Shown here piece by piece: positions 1 through 5,271 of a stretch of 5,271 bases of DNA. Below the pieces are notes generated by a model. That model was not told the origin of the DNA, did no database searches, and saw only the letters and a program-made list of their open reading frames with translations. Numbering within the stretch: position 1 is the first letter of the stretch; each line of letters begins with the position of its first letter. Source of the stretch: Phenylobacterium sp. GTDB lineage: Bacteria > Pseudomonadota > Alphaproteobacteria > Caulobacterales > Caulobacteraceae. The position numbers were made by a program, and so were the translations under genes. Location: assembly GCA_025350885.1 (NCBI GenBank), contig JANXXA010000332.1:1-5271 (forward strand). The letters are read 5' to 3'.

Positions 1-136
1 TTACCCGCCGCCATGTCGTCGTGGAGCCCGGACTTTCCTCGACCCCCTTGCGGAAGCCGCGATCGCCCGGCCGTCTGGTCCGCGCGGAACGTGGTCTCTG
101 GCGATCCCGAGGTCAAGCAGGCTAGTCTCCGGCCCC
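1..136. other. Region upstream of the GST gene, no gene recognised
   Basis: No frame across this stretch gives a protein I recognise. The GST frame stays open upstream to the window edge, but the residues it would encode are low-complexity Pro/Arg/Gly and have no plausible start. One minus-strand frame ends in TAA at positions 3-1, but its codons do not look like a protein either. There is no purine-rich Shine-Dalgarno in the 15 bases before the GST start, which read roughly CTAGTCTCCGGCCCC. A GCTAGTCT at 121-128 partly resembles the Caulobacter housekeeping -10 element (GCTANAWC), but no matching -35 is visible, so no promoter is called. Confidence 0.35.
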
Positions 137-796
137 ATGACCCTTCAGCTCTTCGCCCACCCGTTCTCGTCCTACTGCCAGAAGGCTCTGATCGCCTTCT
201 ACGAGAACGACATCGGCTTTGATTTCCGCATGCTGTCACCCGACGAGCCCGCGAACGGCGAGGAATTCGCCAGGCTATGGCCGATCCAGCGCTTCCCGAT
301 CCTGATCGACGACGGCCGCACGATCGTTGAGGCCACCACCATCATCGAGCACCTGGAGGCCAACCACCCCGGCCCGGTGCGGCTGATCCCTGAGGACCCG
401 CGCGCCGCCGTCGAGGTCCGAATGCTTGATCGGGTGTTCGACAACTATGTCATGACCCCGCAGGGCGGCATCGTGTTCAACGCCATCCGCGAGGAAAAAG
501 ACCGCGATCCCTATGGGGCGGCGAAGAACCGCGAGATGCTGGAGACCGCCTACGCCTGGCTCGACACGCGGATGGCGGACCGGGAATGGGCGGTGGGCGA
601 GACGTTCAGCCTGGCCGACTGCGCCGCGGCCCCATCGCTGTTCTATGCTGACTGGACGCACCGGATCGACGCGAAATTCACTGACCTGCTGGCCTATCGC
701 GCCCGCCTGCTCGCCAGGCCCTCCGTCGCCCGGGCGGTGGACGGCGGGCGGCCCTACCGCCACTTCTTCCCGCTGGGCGCGCCCGACCGGGACTAG
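137..796 (+). CDS. Glutathione S-transferase family protein
   Basis: This is a 219-residue protein with the canonical two-domain cytosolic GST layout and the usual family length. The N-terminal thioredoxin-like domain spans about residues 1-80. It opens with a beta strand followed by HPFSSYCQK (8-16), where Ser11, Ser12 or Cys14 is the likely glutathione-activating position. The cis-proline segment RFPIL (Pro54) and an EATTII segment (65-70), at the usual site for gamma-glutamyl binding, follow. The all-helical C-terminal domain contains the N-capping-box-like FSLADCAAA, typical of GST folding cores. It would act in the cytoplasm, conjugating glutathione to electrophiles or performing a thiol-transfer or isomerase reaction; the substrate is unknown. 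The start at 137 fits the family N-terminus, although no Shine-Dalgarno precedes it. The gene stands alone and converges on the paiB-like gene. The family call is firm, the subclass is not. Confidence 0.93.
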   Translation: MTLQLFAHPFSSYCQKALIAFYENDIGFDFRMLSPDEPANGEEFARLWPIQRFPILIDDGRTIVEATTIIEHLEANHPGPVRLIPEDPRAAVEVRMLDRVFDNYVMTPQGGIVFNAIREEKDRDPYGAAKNREMLETAYAWLDTRMADREWAVGETFSLADCAAAPSLFYADWTHRIDAKFTDLLAYRARLLARPSVARAVDGGRPYRHFFPLGAPDRD

Positions 797-843
797 AATC
801 GCTCTCACCAAAATGACCGTCATGGCCCGGGGAAAAGGGCGAG

Positions 844-879
844 GATCGCGGGCGCGCGGCCGGCATCGCGCGACCGATC
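844..879. terminator. Candidate bidirectional stem-loop between convergent genes
   Basis: In the 93-bp gap between the GST stop and the paiB-like stop, GATCG (844-848) pairs with CGATC (875-879). Inside that, the six bases from 853 to 858 (CGCGCG) pair with those from 867 to 872, leaving an 8-base loop and a small internal bulge. A GC-rich hairpin between two converging genes is where a shared terminator is expected. There is no T-tract on either strand, so it is not a canonical intrinsic terminator, and such GC-rich dyads also arise by chance in this composition. Confidence 0.3.
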
Positions 880-889
880 TCGACGCCGC

Positions 890-1489
890 TCAAAGCTCGT
901 CCATCAGTCTGGCGATGGGGTGGTCGCCCAGCGCCGCGATTGCGCCGCCACGATCCGCCTTGCCCTTATTCTGCGAGAGCTTGGTGGTCCCTTCCAGACG
1001 CTCGACCTGCATCCGGCCCCCGATGATCCCTGCGGTCATCCGTGCGAACACCCCAGCCGACATCTTGGCCCGTGTCCACGGCGGCTTTGGCGCGAGCCGG
1101 GCCTCCTCCTGGGCGGAGAGGTCGTCGAGCAACGCGACGAGGCCGGCCTCGTCCAGAGCCGCCACCGGCCCCTCGGCCTCGACGCTGACATAGTTCCAGG
1201 TGGGGACCTGGTCGGCGCTCGCGTACCAGTCGGGACTGATATAGGCGTCGGCCGCAAGACTGACCGCGACGGCATGGAAGCCAGCGAGCATGGCCTGGGC
1301 GAGTGCATTGCCCCGCGACAGGTGGAAGTCCAGCGCCACGCCCTGGTCCAACCGGCGCACCACCACCGGCGCATGGGCGATCCGCAGCCGCCCACCCGCC
1401 TGGACCGCCAGGGTCACGAACGGATGGCGCGCAAGATGGGCCAGCAGGGCGTCCGGGTCGTCGGTTCTGAAGGCCGGCGCGGGATGCAT
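890..1489 (-). CDS. paiB: PaiB-like FMN-binding (transcriptional regulator) family protein
   Basis: This 199-residue protein has the hallmarks of the PaiB family (FMN-binding split-barrel fold, Pfam FMN_bind_2). HAPVVV (39-44) lies in the first barrel strands, FHLSRGNA (55-62) matches the family HxxRxN motif, and YISPDWY (83-89) followed by VPTWNY (95-100) is the strongest family signature. A C-terminal GTTKLSQNK (167-175) completes the set. Length is close to the usual 200-210 residues. Bacillus PaiB was described as a negative regulator of sporulation and protease genes, but no DNA-binding domain is evident here; a flavin- or heme-binding role is equally possible. The start at 1489 overlaps the amidase stop by one base (TGATG on the minus strand), implying translational coupling. 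A weak GAGG lies 11 bases upstream. The frame stays open far upstream of this start, but that extension runs through the amidase gene and has no family resemblance. Confidence 0.92.
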   Translation of the reverse strand: MHPAPAFRTDDPDALLAHLARHPFVTLAVQAGGRLRIAHAPVVVRRLDQGVALDFHLSRGNALAQAMLAGFHAVAVSLAADAYISPDWYASADQVPTWNYVSVEAEGPVAALDEAGLVALLDDLSAQEEARLAPKPPWTRAKMSAGVFARMTAGIIGGRMQVERLEGTTKLSQNKGKADRGGAIAALGDHPIARLMDEL

Positions 1490-2211
1490 CAGGCGCCGAG
1501 CCTCAGGAGCGCGATCAGCTGGGCGCGGGTCGCGCCGTCGGCGATCCCGTCCACCTTGTCCTGGCGCCAGTGCCGCTGAAAGGCGACGACCACGGCCTTG
1601 GTCGCGGCATCGAACCGGCCCGACGGCGGCAGGTCGTAGCCCAGACGTGTGAACCCGGCCTGCAGGGCGAACACCCCGGCGCCCTCGTCGCCTTGCGCCA
1701 AAGGCAGCCCTGGCGCGGGCGGCGCCTCGACCCACAGGCCGTGGCCGGCCTCGGCCAGCCGCTTCCAGGGGAACAGTTCGCCGGGATCGTCCTTGCGCTC
1801 GGGCGCCACGTCGGAGTGGCCGACGATGCGGCCGTCGTCGATGGTCCAGCGGCCGCGGATGTCGGCGACAAGGTCGATCACCGCTGCGACCTGGACGTCG
1901 GGAAAGGCGCGATAGCCGAACTCGTGGCCGGGATTGACGATCTCCACGCCGATCGACACGCCGTTGAGGTTCCGCGCGCCCTTCCAGAATGAGACCCCGG
2001 CATGCCAGGCGCGGCGTTCTTCCGCCACCAGACGGAAGATGCGCCCGTCCTCCTCGACCACATAGTGCGACGAGACCTTGGCCTGCGGATCGCACAGCCG
2101 GGCCAGCGCCGCCTCGCCGGTGGGCATGCCGGTATAGTGCAGCACCAGGATCTCCGGCGGCGCGGTGCGGGCGTCGAAGTTGGGGCTGGGCGCCTCGATG
2201 ATCCGCATCAT
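1489..2211 (-). CDS. N-acetylmuramoyl-L-alanine amidase, AmiD/AmpD type, with C-terminal peptidoglycan-binding domain
   Basis: This 240-residue zinc amidase cleaves the bond between N-acetylmuramic acid and L-alanine of peptidoglycan or muropeptides. The Amidase_2 domain spans about residues 4-150. By comparison with AmpD/AmiD, the zinc ligands are His25 (LHYTG), His132 (GHSDV) and Asp142 (KDDPG), with Glu90 (GVEIV) and Lys140 as catalytic residues, so all expected positions are present. A PG_binding_1-type module occupies about 173-238 (GVFALQ, then GRFDAAT and VVAFQRH). The protein starts directly at the catalytic domain, with no signal peptide or lipobox, unlike E. coli AmiD, a lipoprotein. 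This suggests cytoplasmic muropeptide recycling as in AmpD, or an unrecognised export route. Two adjacent ATG codons (2211 and 2208) are possible starts. The first overlaps the restored permease stop by four bases, the second by one, and a GGGA at 2221-2218 is better spaced for the second. The paiB-like gene follows with a one-base overlap. Confidence 0.94.
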   Translation of the reverse strand: MMRIIEAPSPNFDARTAPPEILVLHYTGMPTGEAALARLCDPQAKVSSHYVVEEDGRIFRLVAEERRAWHAGVSFWKGARNLNGVSIGVEIVNPGHEFGYRAFPDVQVAAVIDLVADIRGRWTIDDGRIVGHSDVAPERKDDPGELFPWKRLAEAGHGLWVEAPPAPGLPLAQGDEGAGVFALQAGFTRLGYDLPPSGRFDAATKAVVVAFQRHWRQDKVDGIADGATRAQLIALLRLGA

Positions 2212-3097
2212 GTGCGGTCCCGCAAGGCCGTCAGCATCGCCATGACCTGGCTCCCTCTGAGCGCGATGATCAGCACGCCCGCCAGCGCCAGGAGGCTGCC
2301 GATGACCAGGCGAGGACCCACCGGATCGTTCAGCAGTGTAACCCCCAGTATGATCGTCGCAGGGGCGTCACCAGCACCAGGGCCGAGATCAGGTTCGCCT
2401 CATAGCGCTGCAGCAGCATCACATAGAGGGTGTGTGCGCCCAGCGACACCACGATCGCCGAGAACATCACCGCGGCAAGCAACGGCCAACCGGCATGCCA
2501 GGCGATCTGCAGCTGCCCCGGCTCCAGCCACGCCGACAACGCCGCCATCGGAAACAGTGACACCCAGCCCACCCAGGCCTGAAACGCGATCGGCCGTATC
2601 CCCTCGATCTGCTTTGTCAGGATGACGCCGACCGACGACATCAGCGTCGCCCCCGCCACCATCATCAGTCCGGTCGAGAGCGCCAGACCATGCGGGTTCC
2701 ACATCACCGTCAGCACACCCGCGAAGGTCAGGGCGATCCCCAGACCGCGCCGCCAGCGCACCCGTTCGCCGAGGAACAGCATCGACAGGATCAGCGTCGC
2801 GGGCATCCCCAGCTGCAGAACCACCGCCGCCGCCGAGGGTGTCGCCGACTGCAGGCCCACGAACATCAACCCGAAGTTGCCGCCGCCCATCAGGAAGGCC
2901 GCCAGCACCAGCCGCCAGATCGGACGAGGCGCCGGCCGCAGGAACCGGACCAGGCAGACCGCAACGATCACGAATCGCGCCGCTGCATAGAACAGCGGCG
3001 GCGCGCCCAGCACGCTGATCACGTACTTCGAGACGATACTGTTCACCGCCCAGACCAGGCACATGGCCATCAGCAGGGCGAAGTCGCGAGGAGACAT
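2208..3097 (-). pseudogene. EamA/DMT-superfamily permease, frameshifted near its C-terminus
   Basis: This is a drug/metabolite-transporter type inner-membrane protein made of two EamA repeats. The uninterrupted part runs from ATG 3097 to TGA at 2330 and gives 255 residues. It begins with MSPRDFALLMAMCLVWAVNS, the usual first helix, and includes the conserved ends of repeat one (LGERVRWRRGLGIALTFAGV) and most of repeat two up to LVLVTPL (residue 246). After residue 246 the frame yields nine unrelated residues and stops. Reading on in the neighbouring frame from 2360 gives ATIILGVTLLNDPVG and then a hydrophobic last helix (LVIGSLLALAGVLIIAL), ending at TGA 2208. Adding one base at about 2360-2361 would produce a normal 296-residue, ten-helix protein. 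As given, the product lacks half of helix 9 and all of helix 10 and is probably non-functional. The restored stop overlaps the amidase start, so the tail was coding until recently, or a base is missing from the sequence. The substrate cannot be inferred; family members export amino acids, metabolites or drugs. Confidence 0.88.
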
Positions 3098-3161
3098 GCC
3101 CCCGGCTTAAGCCGCAGCGGCATTGGGGCGCAACGGCCACGACGCCGATCGCAAGCGTTGA

Positions 3162-3176
3162 GTTCCGCAAAGGAAC
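3162..3176. promoter_or_regulatory. Candidate operator dyad GTTCC-N5-GGAAC
   Basis: A perfect inverted repeat with 5-bp arms and a GCAAA spacer lies about 50 bp before the monooxygenase start, inside the possible -35/-10 interval. The arms are short enough to occur by chance. The position is the only support for a regulatory role. Confidence 0.25.
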
Positions 3177-3212
3177 CGTTCTAGCGTCGCGTGACAGCCG
3201 CGTGGTGACGGC

Positions 3213-3218
3213 GGAGAG
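3213..3218 (+). promoter_or_regulatory. Ribosome binding site of the monooxygenase gene
   Basis: GGAGAG lies 8 bases before ATG 3227. It is a good Shine-Dalgarno match with good spacing, and it is the clearest in this window. It supports the start chosen for the monooxygenase. Confidence 0.75.
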
Positions 3219-3226
3219 CAACTCGC

Positions 3227-4465
3227 ATGGCCACCTACGACCTGGTGATCGTCGGCGGCGGCATCGGCGGCTCAGCCTTGGCCGCCGTCATGGCCCGCGA
3301 CGGGTATTCGGTGCTGCTGCTCGAACAGTCACAGACCTATGTTGACCGCGTGCGCGGCGAGTGGATCGCGCCTTGGGGCGTCGTCGAGACCCACCGGGTG
3401 GGGCTGTACGACCTCCTGCGCCGGGCGGGGGGCCACCATCTGACCCGGCACATCACCTACGACGAATCCAAGGATCCCGCAGCGGCGGAGGCCCAGGCCC
3501 TGCCCTTGGGCATCTTTGCCGCCGACGTGCCCGGCCCACTGTGCCTGGGCCACCCGCGGCATTGCCAGACCCTGTTCGACGCCGCCCTTGGTGCGGGCGC
3601 GGACGCCCGGCGGGGGGTGACGGTGACCGCCCTGACCCTGGGCGCGGCGCCGACGGTGACCTTCGAGCAGGATGGAAACCTCACGGCGGTCAGCGCCCGG
3701 CTGATCGTCGGCGCCGATGGCCGCACGTCACAGGTCCGCGAAGCCGCGGGGATCATCCTGCACCAGGACAAACCGCACCATTGGTTCGCCGGCCTGCTGG
3801 TCGAGGGCGCACACGGCTGGGCGGAGGATCTCCAGGCGATCGGCACCGAAGACGATTTCGGCTTCCTGGCCTTCCCGCAAGGCAGTGGGCGGGTGCGCGT
3901 CTATGGCGGCTACGCGCTGGACGAAGCCCGGCGCTTCAAGGGTCCCGACGGGGCGCGGCGGTTCCTCGACAGCTTCGCCATGGCCAGCTCGCCGGAGAAC
4001 CGCCACCTGGTGGCCGGGCGCCCCGCCGGCCCGCTGCACAGCTACGTCAACGCCGATTCCTGGACCGACGAGCCCTACGCGCCGGGGATGGTTCTTGTGG
4101 GCGACGCGGCCGGATGGAACGACCCGATCATCGGGCTTGGCCTGTCGATCACCTATCGCGATGTGCGCCTGGTCAGCGACCTCTTGAAGACCAGCGACAG
4201 TTGGACCCCCGCGACGTTCGCCCCCTTTGGCGAGGAGCGGCGCGAGCGGATGCGCCGGCTGCGGGCCGCGGCGGTGCTGCAGGCCGGGCTCGACATGGAA
4301 TTCGGCGAGGCCGCGCGGGAACGCCGCCGGCGGCACTTCGAGCGCGCGCAGGCCGATCCGACGCTGGGGATGCACGCCGTCGCTGTGATGGCCGGCCCCG
4401 AGGCCGCCCCCGCCGAGACCTTCACCCAGGCGCACCGCGATCGCGTGCTCGGCCCGCAGGCCTGA
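3227..4465 (+). CDS. FAD-dependent monooxygenase/oxidoreductase (PHBH-like, FAD_binding_3 type)
   Basis: This 412-residue flavoprotein has the three marks of the group A flavin monooxygenase fold. The Rossmann dinucleotide motif GGGIGG sits at 10-15, with Glu33 at the end of the second strand (LLLEQ) to bind the FAD ribose. The DG motif GADGR is at 162-166. The GD motif VGDAAGW is at 291-297, followed by DPIIGLGLS (299-307), which contacts the FAD phosphates and flavin. The length is normal. RVRGEWIAPWG (41-51) lies where such proteins shape the active site. The C-terminal part, after about 330, is helical and very rich in Arg and Glu (RRERMRRLR, ARERRRRHF). No signal peptide or membrane anchor is seen. 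Members hydroxylate or epoxidise aromatic, polyketide or terpenoid compounds using NAD(P)H and O2, and some relatives are reductases or halogenases. The substrate is unknown. It is read with the phosphotransferase gene 9 bp downstream, so the two probably act on related compounds. Confidence 0.9.
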   Translation: MATYDLVIVGGGIGGSALAAVMARDGYSVLLLEQSQTYVDRVRGEWIAPWGVVETHRVGLYDLLRRAGGHHLTRHITYDESKDPAAAEAQALPLGIFAADVPGPLCLGHPRHCQTLFDAALGAGADARRGVTVTALTLGAAPTVTFEQDGNLTAVSARLIVGADGRTSQVREAAGIILHQDKPHHWFAGLLVEGAHGWAEDLQAIGTEDDFGFLAFPQGSGRVRVYGGYALDEARRFKGPDGARRFLDSFAMASSPENRHLVAGRPAGPLHSYVNADSWTDEPYAPGMVLVGDAAGWNDPIIGLGLSITYRDVRLVSDLLKTSDSWTPATFAPFGEERRERMRRLRAAAVLQAGLDMEFGEAARERRRRHFERAQADPTLGMHAVAVMAGPEAAPAETFTQAHRDRVLGPQA

Positions 4466-4474
4466 GATCGTCGG

Positions 4475-5271
4475 ATGACCGCCATGACTCCTGACAAATT
4501 CGCCACCGGCCAACCCGACGTCAGCAGGCCCGACATCCGCAGACCCGACATCCGCAGACCGGGGGCGATCGACGCCGCGTGGCTGACGCGGGCGCTGCAG
4601 CACGCCGGCATTGACGCGGTGGTGGCCGACTTCACCGCGCGCGCGATCGGCACCGGCCAGATTGGCGACAGCGTCCGCTTCGCCCTGACCTACGCGCGCG
4701 GCGGCGACGAGGCGCCGGCCTCGCTGGTGGGCAAGTTCCCGTCGGCTGACCCGATCAGCTTCGGCACGGGCGTGATGCTGGGCAACTACGAACGCGAGGT
4801 GATGTTCTACCTTCACCTGGCCGACAGGGCCCTGATCCGCACGCCCAAGTGCCTGTTCACCGACATCGCCCCGCAGGGCGGCGAATTCGTGCTGCTGATG
4901 GAGGACCTGGCGCCGGCCGAGCCTGGCGACCAGCTCCAGGGGGTCAGCCTCGAACAGGCGGGGCTGGTCATCGACGAGGCGGCCAGGCTGCACGCCTCGC
5001 ACTGGGATGATCCGTCGCTCGACGATCTGGCCTGGGTTTCGGGCTCGCGCGCCGCGCCGGTCAGCCAGGTGACCCCGGAGATGGTGCGGGGACTGTGGAC
5101 CGGGTTTCGCGCCCGCTACGCCGAGCGGCTGCAAACCGACTGGATCGAGGTCGGCGAGCGGGTGTCGAGCCGGTACGGCCTGCTCAGCGCGGCGCGGGAG
5201 GGGCCTCGCTGCCTGACGCACAACGACTTTCGCCCCGACAACATGATGTTCGCCACCGCCGCGGGCGGCGA
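4475..5271 (+). CDS. Small-molecule phosphotransferase, APH/EcKinase-like kinase fold (partial, 3' end outside window)
   Basis: The frame is open from ATG 4475 to the window edge (about 265 residues), so the C-terminus is missing. Protein-kinase-like landmarks occur in order. Gly-rich IGTGQIGDSVRF (58-69) is the phosphate loop region, Lys87 in LVGKF is the ATP-binding lysine, Glu106 or Glu108 in NYEREVMFY is the helix C partner, and VLLMEDL (139-145) is the hinge. LHASHW (172-177) is typical of this family. The catalytic loop HNDFRPDN (249-256) matches HxDxxxxN, with Asp251 as the base. The metal-binding Asp expected some 15-20 residues later lies beyond the window. Such enzymes phosphorylate hydroxyl groups of small molecules (aminoglycosides, choline-like compounds, steroids); the substrate here is unknown. 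A second in-frame ATG at 4484 is possible, and neither start has a clear Shine-Dalgarno. The gene follows the monooxygenase by 9 bp, so reinitiation or coupling is likely. Residues 14-28 are a PDxxR repeat. Confidence 0.87.
   Translation, partial: MTAMTPDKFATGQPDVSRPDIRRPDIRRPGAIDAAWLTRALQHAGIDAVVADFTARAIGTGQIGDSVRFALTYARGGDEAPASLVGKFPSADPISFGTGVMLGNYEREVMFYLHLADRALIRTPKCLFTDIAPQGGEFVLLMEDLAPAEPGDQLQGVSLEQAGLVIDEAARLHASHWDDPSLDDLAWVSGSRAAPVSQVTPEMVRGLWTGFRARYAERLQTDWIEVGERVSSRYGLLSAAREGPRCLTHNDFRPDNMMFATAAGG
4514..4558 (+). repeat. Three 15-bp in-frame tandem repeats at the kinase N-terminus
   Basis: Three consecutive 15-bp units occupy 4514-4528, 4529-4543 and 4544-4558. The second and third are identical (CCCGACATCCGCAGA), and the first is a diverged copy (CCCGACGTCAGCAGG). 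They encode PDVSR-PDIRR-PDIRR, a Pro/Asp/Arg-rich stretch that looks disordered and lies before the folded kinase domain. The unit is a multiple of three, so gain or loss of copies would keep the frame. Confidence 0.9.

Larger units (their letters stand above)
3098..3226. promoter_or_regulatory. Divergent intergenic region between permease operon and monooxygenase operon
   Basis: These 129 bp separate two divergently read genes and must hold the promoters of both. Next to the permease start is a perfect 12-bp palindrome CGGCTTAAGCCG (3103-3114), overlapped by a second dyad GCCGC-A-GCGGC (3111-3121). Nearer the monooxygenase is GTTCC (3162-3166), a 5-bp spacer, and GGAAC (3172-3176). A weak -35-like TTGAGT (3158-3163) with TCTAGC about 16-17 bases downstream could serve the monooxygenase. 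The GTTCC dyad would then lie between the two boxes, a typical repressor position. No regulator gene is adjacent, and all boxes are poor matches, so specific promoters are inference only. Confidence 0.45.

Noticed and set aside
775..784. The palindrome GGGCGCGCCC near the end of the GST gene as a terminator or regulatory site.
   Set aside because: It lies within coding sequence, has no loop or T-tract, and such GC-only palindromes are frequent at this base composition.
1490..2095. An upstream extension of the paiB-like frame to about 2095, which would make a 401-residue protein.
   Set aside because: The extra 200 residues are Arg/Gly-rich and lie wholly over the amidase gene in another frame. 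The family N-terminus and the TGATG overlap both support the start at 1489.
2357..2370. Programmed -1 ribosomal frameshifting as an explanation for the broken permease frame.
   Set aside because: A -1 shift would restore the frame, but the local bases (ACG CCC CTG CGA) do not form a standard X-XXY-YYZ slippery heptamer, and EamA permeases are not known to need recoding. A one-base deletion or sequence error is simpler.
2400..3221. A 273-codon minus-strand frame overlapping the permease.
   Set aside because: Its translation is Gly/Arg/Asp-rich with no membrane helices or family motif, whereas the frame starting at 3097 encodes clear EamA helices. It is a shadow frame.
3361..4494. A 377-codon + strand frame inside and beyond the monooxygenase gene.
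   Set aside because: It is the +2 shadow of the monooxygenase, rich in Arg, Gly and Pro, and has no motif of its own.
3728..5221. A 497-codon open frame on the minus strand, opposite the monooxygenase and kinase genes.
   Set aside because: It is a GC-driven antisense frame. It crosses two convincing + strand genes with clear family motifs, and its own translation shows no recognisable domain. Its repeated DVGxA segment is just the reverse strand of the 15-bp tandem repeat.

Overview
The window looks like ordinary chromosome from a high-GC alphaproteobacterium. By eye the base composition is strongly GC-rich with G or C at most third codon positions. The protein styles (an EamA permease, an AmiD/AmpD-type amidase with a C-terminal peptidoglycan-binding module, a PaiB-like protein and an EcKinase/APH-like phosphotransferase) would fit Caulobacterales such as Caulobacter or Phenylobacterium. 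That taxonomic guess is an inference from composition and gene style, not a match. No rRNA, tRNA, CRISPR array, insertion sequence or phage gene was seen.

Layout. Positions 1-136 carry no recognisable gene and lead into a glutathione S-transferase-like gene on the + strand (137-796). A short convergent gap (797-889) holds a GC-rich stem-loop. Then follows a tightly packed minus-strand cluster, read from right to left: an EamA/DMT-family permease (3097 down to 2208), an N-acetylmuramoyl-L-alanine amidase (2211 to 1489) and a PaiB-like FMN-binding protein (1489 to 890). Both junctions in this cluster are stop/start overlaps, so the three genes are almost certainly one transcript. The permease carries a one-base frameshift near 2360-2361. 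Restoring the frame yields a complete tenth-helix tail whose stop codon overlaps the amidase start, so the gene is either a recent pseudogene or contains a sequence error.

A 129-bp divergent intergenic region (3098-3226) with small palindromes separates this operon from a + strand pair: a FAD-dependent monooxygenase-like protein (3227-4465) and, 9 bp downstream, a small-molecule phosphotransferase of the APH/EcKinase type (4475 onward, cut by the window end just after its catalytic loop). The pair suggests oxidation and phosphorylation acting in one pathway, perhaps detoxification or catabolism of a hydrophobic small molecule, but no substrate can be read from the sequence.

No clearly new biological system is visible. 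The observations most worth checking are the permease frameshift and its possible polar effect, the monooxygenase-kinase pair, the in-frame 15-bp tandem repeat at the kinase N-terminus, and the amidase that has a wall-binding module but no export signal.
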